This document shows positions 3,876 through 11,712 of a stretch of DNA of 13,448 nt, piece by piece; positions within the stretch are counted from its first letter, which is position 1; each line of letters opens with the position of its first letter. The notes beneath the pieces were generated by a model, which was not told the DNA's origin, did not search any database, and was given only the letters and a program-made list of their open reading frames with translations. The stretch is from an uncultured Prevotellaceae bacterium. GTDB taxonomy: Bacteria > Bacteroidota > Bacteroidia > Bacteroidales > Bacteroidaceae. The translations under genes and the position numbers were made by a program. Location: positions 1-13,448 of the forward strand of contig CAMOSA010000055.1 in NCBI GenBank assembly GCA_946624335.1, given 5' to 3'.

Positions 3876-6757
3876 AAAAGACATTCTATTCCATTCTTCT
3901 TACTTTCATCTGTTTGGTCAGTTTTGCGCAAGTACCCGACGATGTACTATATATATATCGTAATGACGGCGAGTTCAACGCTTTTTACCACAATGAGGTA
4001 GATAGTATCGTATATTCAAATTACGACTTGGACAGCATTTGGCATAGCGTTGCCCAAATGCAGGTCATCTATGCGCTCGACAGTATTTACAAGATTCCGC
4101 TTTCAGCAATTGACAGTGTAAGCTTTTGTGCTCCAGAAAAGAAATATGCGCCCAAGGTGAAGCTGATGAATGAACTGATACCATACATCACAGAGGCTGA
4201 AGGTATGGCTTTTCATCTTGCCTCCAACACACCATCCGACTTAATTCCAGTGCAAGGCGATGTCCTGCTCTACGAATGTTTCGACAATGAGATGTTCCCC
4301 ATGGGATTTGCTGGCAGGGTCATGGAAACAGGAGATGTCATCTCATGCGACTCTGTGGTATTAGATGACATATACGAGCAGTTAATCTGTTTCGGAGAAT
4401 ACCAGATCGTGTATGCTAAAGATCCATCCGGGATGATGCGTCGCAGATTGGTTCCAAGGCATATTGAGGCCGAGATCCCATTGTCTTTTAGTTTTGAAAC
4501 GAGCACAAAGTATGCTGAGGCGATATCAGCATCTGCCTCAGGAGACATTGGAACCACTATCAGGTTCACATTCAGGCATAGTAAAGACGAGCCTCTGTAT
4601 ATAGACCTTTCAGCACCTACCTACATAGCTTTCTCGTTGGGTGCGGAAATTAATGGCGACATCGAAGGCGACCTTTTCGATAAGAATAAAGGTGTGAAAT
4701 GGTTTACGGTTCCTATACCTTCGACTCCGCTGTGGTTCTCTTTAGGCGGAGAGCCTACGCTGCAATGGAACCTTAAGAGTGCTTTCTCCTTCTCCATAGG
4801 AGTGAGAACTGACTTCACGCTCGGATACAAATTCTTTAATGGACAAGCACACTTTTCTTGCAGGAACGTAAAAACAGCCTTGGAAACCCCAAGTATTAGT
4901 GGCAACTTATCCGGTAGCCTTTTTGCGGGAATCATTCTAGATCCGTCAATCGGGTGTCCTGGCAACATCCTGTCGGTATCTCCAAAGACAACAATAGGAG
5001 CTGAGCTCAGTGGCGAGTTTATCACGCATTTCTTAGAAGATGATACTTATAACAAGCTCAAAGATTGTGCCATCAATCTAGATGCAAAAGTTTCAGTAGA
5101 AGGCGAGGCAAAAATTAGCCTATTTAATTTTAAGAAAAGGGAGGGGATCAAAGTATTAGAACTAACAAATCACATCAATTCATGGAAGCTATTGCCTGGA
5201 TTCACCCAGCCTCAAATAGACAACATCAGTCTCACCAAAGCAACGGTATCCGTTGAACCCCAAGACAAACTATTCCCACCGGGAGCAACAATCGGCTTAG
5301 GCATTCGTGATAAAAAAGATGGCAACATAATTGTAAGTTACTGTCCAGAAAGATATCGGGAAATCCAAGAGTGGCCACTGGAGAAGTATCAAACTACGTT
5401 TGATGGGCTGACGCCTGGCTCTGAATATGAGGTATTTCCTATAGTCGAATTGGGTGATGGATTTCTGGAAGCATCTCCCACGTCATCCTTTACGACATCT
5501 ACTCCGCAGCCTGCCAAAATCACCAAATTTGAAGTCAACAGTTCCACTTACACTAGAAAAGGATTTGAGTATAAGGACAAGACCTGCTACTTCGATTTTG
5601 CAGCCACGACCACAGTAGAATTAGGAGATAGCGAGGGCGTAAAAGATTGGGGATATGTCTATCAAGACACTGACGGAGAAATGGTTTACATCTCCGTCAA
5701 AGATTTAGGCACTAATACCTATGCGGACTCCAGATACAATTTCTACCGTAATATCAGACATTCCACCGCAACCTTATATGGCTTCTCCAAATACGCCGAT
5801 GACACCTATTTCTATGATGAACCAAAGGATTATGACCTCACCTACACTTTCCACCCAACAGGTTACGTGGGCGAAGTCATTGCTAATAGCATCACAGCAA
5901 AATCCGTGCAATTCGAATACGGCTTCAGCGATGTTCCTCGTACTGCGAGATGCTATGTCGCAGCATTAGCTGACGGCGAAGAGATCCCTGTCGCACAAGA
6001 GGTTGAGTATGCTGAGAAGGACACTGTAAAGATGGAAGGGCTCCAGCCTGGAACGACCTATGAATATTGGGCATATGTTGAATATGCCGAAGAGACATAC
6101 GCAGACCTAAGTGGAAAGAAGACATTCACGACATCATCCCCAGTTGCGACGACAGGCGAAAGCACTAACATCAAATCCAACTCGGCCATTGTCGCATGCA
6201 CCTTCCAAGATGTTCCTGAGGATGGCGTATGCGGTGTTGAATACAAATGGGATGGCGGCTCTTTGGAAAGAACCGTAGAAGGCGCAAGCGGAACTGTCGC
6301 TATTTCTCTGAGCGGATTAAAGTCGAGTACCCAATATACCTATCGGGCATTTATCAAAGTGAAAGAGATAGTATATTATGGCGAAAACAAGACCTTCACC
6401 ACGTTAGATGAAAAACCTGACTTGTCTGGTGCTTGGCAATGTACAATATACAAGGAAGACGGTTCAACACTAGAGACAACCACCATGACTCTGACGGGTG
6501 ACGGAAAGGCAACGCAGAAAGACTCTTCATATACTCCGCAGAATCAGGTTGGTAGCTGGTCCATCACAGAGAGTGGAACAGTCGGAATTGCTTTCTCATG
6601 GGGTACTGGTACATATCATCCTGTTTATCTCGGCGAAAGTTGGAGTGGTCAGGTCGATAATCTTTCCAATCCGACATCCATTGAAGGATTTGTATATAGA
6701 GGTAGAGCCGGACTCACCGAACATGGAACTAAATACAAGATGAAGATGACCCGATAG
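3872..6757 (+). CDS. Large secreted multidomain protein with Fn3-like repeats
   Basis: 961 residues, not assignable to a named protein. Residues 1-19 form a signal peptide (cleavage likely at SFA|Q), with no lipobox. Residues 22-90 include VLYIYRNDGEFNAFYHNEVDSI, a module I recognise from other Prevotella/Bacteroidales secreted proteins. Residues about 95-440 are beta-rich and glycine/serine-rich (for example SASASGDIGTT, SGNLSGSLFAG) without a catalytic motif I can name. From about 445 come Fn3-like repeats, each ending in a YE.../FTT strand: about 445-543 (SSFTTST), 662-755 (KKTFTTSS) and 757-845 (NKTFTTL), with a less regular module between. Residues 848-961 (LSGAWQCTIYKEDG to KMKMTR) look like a small lipocalin-like beta domain. 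There is no obvious type IX tail here, although the coupled upstream protein has one. Likely surface or periplasmic binding or structural role (inference). Confidence 0.8.
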   Translation: MKKTFYSILLTFICLVSFAQVPDDVLYIYRNDGEFNAFYHNEVDSIVYSNYDLDSIWHSVAQMQVIYALDSIYKIPLSAIDSVSFCAPEKKYAPKVKLMNELIPYITEAEGMAFHLASNTPSDLIPVQGDVLLYECFDNEMFPMGFAGRVMETGDVISCDSVVLDDIYEQLICFGEYQIVYAKDPSGMMRRRLVPRHIEAEIPLSFSFETSTKYAEAISASASGDIGTTIRFTFRHSKDEPLYIDLSAPTYIAFSLGAEINGDIEGDLFDKNKGVKWFTVPIPSTPLWFSLGGEPTLQWNLKSAFSFSIGVRTDFTLGYKFFNGQAHFSCRNVKTALETPSISGNLSGSLFAGIILDPSIGCPGNILSVSPKTTIGAELSGEFITHFLEDDTYNKLKDCAINLDAKVSVEGEAKISLFNFKKREGIKVLELTNHINSWKLLPGFTQPQIDNISLTKATVSVEPQDKLFPPGATIGLGIRDKKDGNIIVSYCPERYREIQEWPLEKYQTTFDGLTPGSEYEVFPIVELGDGFLEASPTSSFTTSTPQPAKITKFEVNSSTYTRKGFEYKDKTCYFDFAATTTVELGDSEGVKDWGYVYQDTDGEMVYISVKDLGTNTYADSRYNFYRNIRHSTATLYGFSKYADDTYFYDEPKDYDLTYTFHPTGYVGEVIANSITAKSVQFEYGFSDVPRTARCYVAALADGEEIPVAQEVEYAEKDTVKMEGLQPGTTYEYWAYVEYAEETYADLSGKKTFTTSSPVATTGESTNIKSNSAIVACTFQDVPEDGVCGVEYKWDGGSLERTVEGASGTVAISLSGLKSSTQYTYRAFIKVKEIVYYGENKTFTTLDEKPDLSGAWQCTIYKEDGSTLETTTMTLTGDGKATQKDSSYTPQNQVGSWSITESGTVGIAFSWGTGTYHPVYLGESWSGQVDNLSNPTSIEGFVYRGRAGLTEHGTKYKMKMTR

Positions 6758-6776
6758 ACTATGTCATGATTAGCTT

Positions 6777-6808
6777 CAGATAGCCGTCCTCATGTGGGCG
6801 GCTATCTG
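6777..6808 (+). terminator. Probable terminator of the secreted-protein operon
   Basis: CAGATAGCCG (6777-6786) pairs perfectly with CGGCTATCTG (6799-6808) across a 12-nt loop, 19 nt after the stop codon. No strong T-tract follows, so termination may be inefficient or helped by the next hairpin. Confidence 0.6.
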
Positions 6809-6841
6809 TCTAAACAATAGTTTCGTCTGAGAAATTATAAA

Positions 6842-6875
6842 TGTGCCGAAACTCTATTTATGAAGATTCGGCACA
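6842..6875 (+). terminator. Second hairpin, terminator-like
   Basis: TGTGCCGAA (6842-6850) pairs with TTCGGCACA (6867-6875) across a 16-nt loop and is followed by GTCATTTTAAG. It lies 84 nt past the operon stop. It may be a backup terminator on the plus strand or an mRNA-end structure. Confidence 0.45.
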
Positions 6876-6933
6876 GTCATTTTAAGTAGGTGCATGAAAT
6901 TAGTTATATGTACTCTAGTTTCGCAAGTAACTA

Positions 6934-7120
6934 ACGCCCTGCGCTCGGCTCGAAGAGACGCTTGACACTTGCGCTATGTCAGCCCAGGGCAACGCCCTAG
7001 GTCTCGGATTGCAACTCTATTCGCGCCCTGTAAGGGAAAAGAATGCCTATTTGTTATAGGTGTGTCCTACTAATTAGTTCTCTACGCGCTCAGCCTTTGG
7101 TCGCTTCGACACTTCGAAGA
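6934..7120. repeat. REP-like intergenic repeat region
   Basis: The convergent intergenic gap holds several short hairpin elements. AGGGC-AAC-GCCCT (6986-6998) is extended by CC/GG after one mismatch to 6983-7001. CCCT-GTA-AGGG lies at 7026-7036, and CTTCGA/TCGAAG at 7104-7119. The order (CCCAGGGC hairpin, then CGCCCTGTAAGGG) resembles intergenic repeats I recall from Prevotella and other Bacteroidales genomes, of the type mobilised by REP-associated tyrosine transposases. GCGCTCGGC (from about 6942) and GCGCTCAGC (from about 7086), each followed by a GACACTT, suggest degenerate direct copies. No transposase is in the window. The rest of the 6758-7178 gap has no gene that I can support. Confidence 0.5.
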
Positions 7121-7178
7121 ATTATCTTTGTTTGCTCTGGCCTCTTTCCGGCATCTTTCGGTAGTAACTGATGCCTTG

Positions 7179-9695
7179 TCAGTAGGGGAGGAAGTCGTCG
7201 TCATCGGGGACGGGGTCAGCCTCTTCTTCTGAGGATTTATCATCGGTCGCGGGAACTATTTTGTCATTCGAGGCCTTGTCGTCAACGGGCTGCTGAAGAG
7301 TCTTTCCGGCGCTGGTTTTCTCGTCGTCGGTAGTCTTCTCGTCGCCGGTGGCTTCTTCTGCCTCTACATTCTGCTTGTCGGCCTCAGCCTCCGATTTGTT
7401 AGTCAGTTGTTCGAAGAGACCGTAGGTGGTGCGCAGGACACGAAACTCGGTGCGGCGGTTGATGGCATTGCAGACTTCGCGGAGGCTGTCGTCGGGCAGT
7501 GCGCGGATGAAGGCTTCGGTCAGCGTATCGCCTTCGTGGAGGAAGGGGTGTGACTCGGCGATACGGCGCTTGACGACCTTCGGCCGGCTCTCGCCATAAC
7601 CCTTCGGGGTGAGACGGTCGGCGGCGATACCATGTTCGATCAGATAGTTGACGACGCTCTCGGCACGGCGCTGCGAGAGGCGTTCGTTGTACTGGTCATT
7701 GCCACGATAGTCGCAATGGCTGCTGAGTTCGATGGTGACGTTGGGGTTCTCGTTGAGCAGGGCGACGAGGCTGTCGAGGGCTGCCGTGCTGTCATCGGTC
7801 AGCTCGGCACTGTCGAACTCGTAGAAGACATTACGCACAAGGACGGGTGCCGTGATGCTGGCCAGGGGGAACTGTAGCACGAACTCGCGGCTGACACTGC
7901 TCGTGTCGACGGTGAGCTGCTCGACGTGGTTGAGGTAGCCCTTGCAGGTGCCGAGGAAGATGTATTCGACATGGGGCTGCACGGCGACCTCGAAGCTGCC
8001 GTCGCCGCGCACGCTGAGCTTCTGGTTGGTGCCGTCGTTGCCGATCATATAGACGAGGCCTGAGGGCAGCTCATAGCCATCCTTCTCATAGACCCAGCCG
8101 CGCACGCTCTGCACCACTTCGGGGCACTCGAAGCTCATCAGGTGGTCCCAGCCTCGACCGTCGCCACGATTGGTGGAAAAGTAGCCACGATTATGAACGC
8201 CCTCGAAGGTCATGCCGAAATCGTCGCCGGCGGAGTTCATGGGATAAGGCAGGTGTGTCAGCTGCCACTCGTGGCTGACGCTGTCCTGGCGTGCCATGAA
8301 GAGGTCGAGGCCTCCCATGCCGCTATGTCCGTCGCTGGAGAAATAGAGGTCGCCGTTGGGGCGGAAGGTCGGGAAGAGCTCGTCGCCGGGCGTATTGATG
8401 GGAGCAGGCAGACACTCGGCACCGCCCAGCGTCTTGCCTTCGATGCTGATGCGCCAGATGTCCTTGCCGCCATGACCGCCCGGCATATCGCTGACGAAAT
8501 AGAGCCACTCGCCATCGGGCGAGACGGCGGGATGTGCGAAGCTGGAGAGGGTATCCTTGGAGATCTTCAGTTCCTGCGGCTTCGACCAAGTGGCATCGGA
8601 GCGCTGAGCGGTGAAGATCTGTGCATAACGTGGGTATTCGGGGTCGGCGGCACAGCGTGTGAGGTACATCGTCTTGCCGTCGGGCGAGAAGCAGCAGACG
8701 CCCTCCTCGATTTCTGAGTTCAGCTCGCCCTCGACCTTCTCGGGCTGTGCCCACTTGCCCTTGTCGTCACGCTTGGTCCAGAAGACATCGGCGTACTTCG
8801 TACCGGTGATGCCGCTGAGGTCTTCGCCCGTAGCCTGCGGCCGTGTGCTGGTCCAGTAGAGCTGATCCCACTCGTCGCCGAACAGCGCGGGTGAGAAGTC
8901 GGAGCGGCGTGAGTTGAGCAGCGGCTCTTTCTTGACCGTGTATAGCGACCCTTTCTTCTTCATGAGCGCTGCCTGACGGGCGCCGATGATGCCGTTAATG
9001 GCAAGGGTGTCGTTCTGGGGTGTGCAGACGTCGGGATAGATGGGATAGAGCACCTGTGCATCCTCGATGTATCGCTCGTAGCTCTTGATGGCAGCCTTGT
9101 AGTCGCCATTCTTGTGCTGCAGGCGGGCCAGTTTGAGCGTGGCGTCGAGGATGGAGGCCTCAGCAATGGAGTCCTGGGCAGAGAGGGCATCGAGGGGGGA
9201 TGGGGCGTCAACGGGTAAGCCGTCGACCACACTGACAAGGGTGTCCTTTGCGGCGTTGCGCTTACGGGCTGAGCGTGCTTTAGCTTTTCTCTCGGCCTTC
9301 TCTTCGGCTTCCTTGGCCTGCTGTTCGGCAGCCTTCTTGCGGTCGGACATCGCCTTTTCGGTATAGCGTATGCCGTTCTGGTAGGCACCGATGGCCTTTG
9401 CGGTGTAGTTGATGCGTCGGTAACATTCGGCCATCTTGAAGGCCCTCTCGCCACGCTTGTCTCGAAGCTTGATAGGGGTCTTGGAGTAGGCCTTCTTATA
9501 CTCGGCGGCCGCGTCGTAGTACTCGCCCAGGGCATAGAACTGGTCGCCCTTCTTCAGCGCGCTCTCTGCGTTGCAGGAAGTGAAAAGCGGGAAAAGCGGG
9601 AGGATGAAAAGTGAACAACAAAAGAATGACAGGCACCGCCGGCCAAGCAAATGGCTGGCAATCAACTGTGCTCTAATCATAATCTTATTTTTCAC
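7179..9695 (-). CDS. porE: PorE-like OmpA-family lipoprotein (TPR, beta-propeller, CRD, OmpA)
   Basis: 838 residues. The signal sequence ends at lipobox LFTSC with Cys41, so it should be a lipoprotein. TPR-like helices cover about 44-112 and 183-215, separated by a Lys/Glu/Ala-rich coiled-coil-like insert (113-180). Residues about 260-525 form a PD40-type beta-propeller (CFSPDGKTMYLT, AVSPDGEWLYFVSD, FRPNGDLYFSSDG, GGKDIW, GGLDLF). A carboxypeptidase-regulatory-like beta domain covers 530-610 (VRGWVYEKDG). An OmpA C-terminal domain covers 620-757, with the peptidoglycan-binding pair D662 and R677 spaced 15 apart as in E. coli OmpA. This order matches Porphyromonas gingivalis PorE (PG1058), a type IX secretion component that ties the machine to peptidoglycan. 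The family member I know is about 670 residues; the excess here is the insert plus an 80-residue acidic tail (759-838). The ORF opens with GTG at 9695, but ATG at 9680 (residue 6) may be the true start. It lies just downstream of topB on the same strand. Confidence 0.85.
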   Translation of the reverse strand: MKNKIMIRAQLIASHLLGRRCLSFFCCSLFILPLFPLFTSCNAESALKKGDQFYALGEYYDAAAEYKKAYSKTPIKLRDKRGERAFKMAECYRRINYTAKAIGAYQNGIRYTEKAMSDRKKAAEQQAKEAEEKAERKAKARSARKRNAAKDTLVSVVDGLPVDAPSPLDALSAQDSIAEASILDATLKLARLQHKNGDYKAAIKSYERYIEDAQVLYPIYPDVCTPQNDTLAINGIIGARQAALMKKKGSLYTVKKEPLLNSRRSDFSPALFGDEWDQLYWTSTRPQATGEDLSGITGTKYADVFWTKRDDKGKWAQPEKVEGELNSEIEEGVCCFSPDGKTMYLTRCAADPEYPRYAQIFTAQRSDATWSKPQELKISKDTLSSFAHPAVSPDGEWLYFVSDMPGGHGGKDIWRISIEGKTLGGAECLPAPINTPGDELFPTFRPNGDLYFSSDGHSGMGGLDLFMARQDSVSHEWQLTHLPYPMNSAGDDFGMTFEGVHNRGYFSTNRGDGRGWDHLMSFECPEVVQSVRGWVYEKDGYELPSGLVYMIGNDGTNQKLSVRGDGSFEVAVQPHVEYIFLGTCKGYLNHVEQLTVDTSSVSREFVLQFPLASITAPVLVRNVFYEFDSAELTDDSTAALDSLVALLNENPNVTIELSSHCDYRGNDQYNERLSQRRAESVVNYLIEHGIAADRLTPKGYGESRPKVVKRRIAESHPFLHEGDTLTEAFIRALPDDSLREVCNAINRRTEFRVLRTTYGLFEQLTNKSEAEADKQNVEAEEATGDEKTTDDEKTSAGKTLQQPVDDKASNDKIVPATDDKSSEEEADPVPDDDDFLPY

Positions 9696-9745
9696 TGTTC
9701 ACGCTTTCGCTGTTCACTTTATATATAACGCGCGAATACCGCCAT

Positions 9746-11632
9746 TTATTGTGCCGCAGGTACCCGCCGGTTGGAATTATCCCTCAAAACGGAGAGAACG
9801 AGGTCGGAGACCATCTGCTTGAGTTCGGTGATGAAGGTCGCGGCATCGTACTCGCGCCGTTCTATCTGCCGTAGTTTCTTCTCCCATATACCGGTGAGCT
9901 CAGCGCTCTTGAGCAGTTCCTCGTGGATGAGTCCTATCAACTCGATGCCCGTCGGTGTCGGCGCCAGACTCTTGCGTACACGGCGGATATAGTTGCGCTT
10001 GAACAGCGTCTCAATGATAGCGGCACGCGTCGATGGGCGTCCGATGCCGTTCTCTTTGAGCGCATCGCGCAGCTCATCGTCGTCGACGAGCTTGCCGGCC
10101 GTCTCCATGGCCCGTAGCAGCGTTGCTTCGGTATAGGGTTTCGGCGGTGTCGTCTGCTTCTCGGTGAGCGTCGGCTCGTGAGGCCCGCTCTCGCCTTTGC
10201 GGAAGGCAGGCAGCGTGCGCTCCTCGTCCTGCGGACGTTCGTCGCCGTTGCCCTCGGCCCCTTCGCCGTCGGCAGCGGTCGCACTCTTCTTCTTCTCCCA
10301 CAGCACACGCCAGCCCGGATCGACGATGCGTTTGCCCGTGGCCTTGAAAGGTACGGCGTCATCGAACGTGCCGACGTGTAGGCCCTCGCTGCGCACTTCA
10401 CCTAGCACGGTGGTCTGCTCGTAGCGACATTCGGGATAGAAGACGCCGATAAAACGACGGGCGATCAGGTCGTAGACGCGTTTCTCGTTGGTGTTGAGCA
10501 CCGCCGTAGTGACAGGCACCGTAGTGGGTATGATGGCGTGGTGGTCGGTGACCTTGGTGTTGTCGAACACCTTCTTGGTCTTCTCGAGCTTCTTGCCGTC
10601 GGCGAACAAGGGCTGTATGAACCCTGCGTAGGGCGTCATCGCCGCCATGATCTGCGGGCACTTGGGGTAGACGTCATCGGGCAGGAAAGTCGTGTCGACG
10701 CGGGGATAGGTGGCCACTTTCTTCTCATAGAGGCTCTGGATGAGCTGAAGGGTCAGGTCGGCCGAGTAGCCGAACTTCTTGTTGCACTCGACCTGCAACG
10801 ATGTCAGGTCGAAGAGACGCGGAGCTGCCTCTCGGCCATTCTTCTTCTCGACGCCGGTGACGGTGAAGGGCAGGGGGCGTATGGCGTCCAGAGCCTTCTG
10901 CCCCTCCTCCTGACTCTTGAAGCCTCGGTCACCCTCGTCCATGACGGCCGTGAAGGTGGTGTCGCGATAGACGGTAGAGAGCACCCAATAGGTCTCAGGC
11001 TTGAAATTATCGATTTCGTGCTGCCGATTGACGATGAGTGCGAGCGTCGGCGTCTGGACACGTCCTATGCTGAGGACTTGTCGGTTGACGCCATATTTCA
11101 GCGTGTAGAGCCGCGTGGCATTCATCCCGAGCGTCCAGTCGCCGATGGCACGGCAGAGGCCGGCCTCGTAGAGGCTCTGGTATTCACGCTGGTCCTTGAG
11201 CGTCTGGAAGCCCTCGCGTATGGCTTCCTCGGTGAGCGAACTGATCCACAGGCGCTGCACCGGACAGTGGGCGCCCGCTTTCTGCATCACCCAGCGTTGT
11301 ATGAGTTCTCCCTCCTGGCCGGCATCACCGCAGTTGATGATGCCGTCGGCAGCCTGCATCAGCTTCTCGATGACAGCGAACTGCTTCTCCACGCCCTTGT
11401 CGGCCTTCAGCTTAATGCCGAAGCGCTGAGGGATCATAGGCAGCTGAGCCAGGCTCCACGACTTCCACATAGGCGAATATTCGTGAGGCTCCTTCAACTC
11501 GCACAAGTGACCGAAGGTCCACGTGACCTGATAGCCGTTGCCCTCGAGGAAGCCTCCCCGATCGTGTGTGGCACCGAGGACATTACCGATGTCGCGGGCC
11601 ACCGATGGTTTTTCTGCGATACAAACGATCAT
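9746..11632 (-). CDS. topB: DNA topoisomerase III
   Basis: 628 residues, close to the 653 of E. coli TopB. This type IA enzyme relaxes and decatenates DNA through a transient 5'-phosphotyrosine break in single strands. The Toprim domain opens MIVCIAEKPS (E7), with the acidic motif GDAGQEGELIQRW at 102-114. This lacks the second Asp and the Arg of the canonical DxDREGE, a variant I recall as common in Bacteroidetes. SIGRVQTPTLALI at 188-200 is the conserved family block. The catalytic tyrosine is Y309 in ATYPRVDTTFLPDD. The C-terminal half has NGIGRPSTRAAIIETL, typical of type IA enzymes. No CxxC zinc-finger pairs are visible. A charged insert (about 450-490) separates the core from this block. 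The start ATG at 11632 has no Shine-Dalgarno and is preceded by A/T direct repeats. The stop is 50-65 nt from the porE-like start, so one operon is likely. Chromosomal rather than conjugative context is inferred from the neighbours. Confidence 0.95.
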   Translation of the reverse strand: MIVCIAEKPSVARDIGNVLGATHDRGGFLEGNGYQVTWTFGHLCELKEPHEYSPMWKSWSLAQLPMIPQRFGIKLKADKGVEKQFAVIEKLMQAADGIINCGDAGQEGELIQRWVMQKAGAHCPVQRLWISSLTEEAIREGFQTLKDQREYQSLYEAGLCRAIGDWTLGMNATRLYTLKYGVNRQVLSIGRVQTPTLALIVNRQHEIDNFKPETYWVLSTVYRDTTFTAVMDEGDRGFKSQEEGQKALDAIRPLPFTVTGVEKKNGREAAPRLFDLTSLQVECNKKFGYSADLTLQLIQSLYEKKVATYPRVDTTFLPDDVYPKCPQIMAAMTPYAGFIQPLFADGKKLEKTKKVFDNTKVTDHHAIIPTTVPVTTAVLNTNEKRVYDLIARRFIGVFYPECRYEQTTVLGEVRSEGLHVGTFDDAVPFKATGKRIVDPGWRVLWEKKKSATAADGEGAEGNGDERPQDEERTLPAFRKGESGPHEPTLTEKQTTPPKPYTEATLLRAMETAGKLVDDDELRDALKENGIGRPSTRAAIIETLFKRNYIRRVRKSLAPTPTGIELIGLIHEELLKSAELTGIWEKKLRQIERREYDAATFITELKQMVSDLVLSVLRDNSNRRVPAAQ

Positions 11633-11638
11633 TAAGGG

Positions 11639-11665
11639 ATTTACGATTTAATCATTTACGATTTA
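11639..11665. repeat. 12-nt direct repeats upstream of topB
   Basis: ATTTACGATTTA occurs at 11639-11650 and again at 11654-11665, just upstream of the topB start. Related short words (ACGATTT, ATCGTTT) continue to about 11705. They resemble low-complexity intergenic repeats common in Bacteroidales. A regulatory role is not shown, and I see no clear -33/-7 promoter in this gap. Confidence 0.55.
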
Positions 11666-11712
11666 CAATGTATATCTATGCACCGTCTTACGATTTTATC
11701 GTTTATCAACTG

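Noticed and set aside
6758..7178. tRNA or small protein gene in the convergent gap
   Set aside because: No cloverleaf or T-loop word (GTTCGA-type) in the right setting was found. The short frames have no plausible start context; hairpins and REP-like repeats account for the structure.
10538..11635. 365-codon open frame on the plus strand
   Set aside because: Antisense to topB, whose conserved blocks and catalytic tyrosine are unmistakable; the translated product has no recognisable domain.
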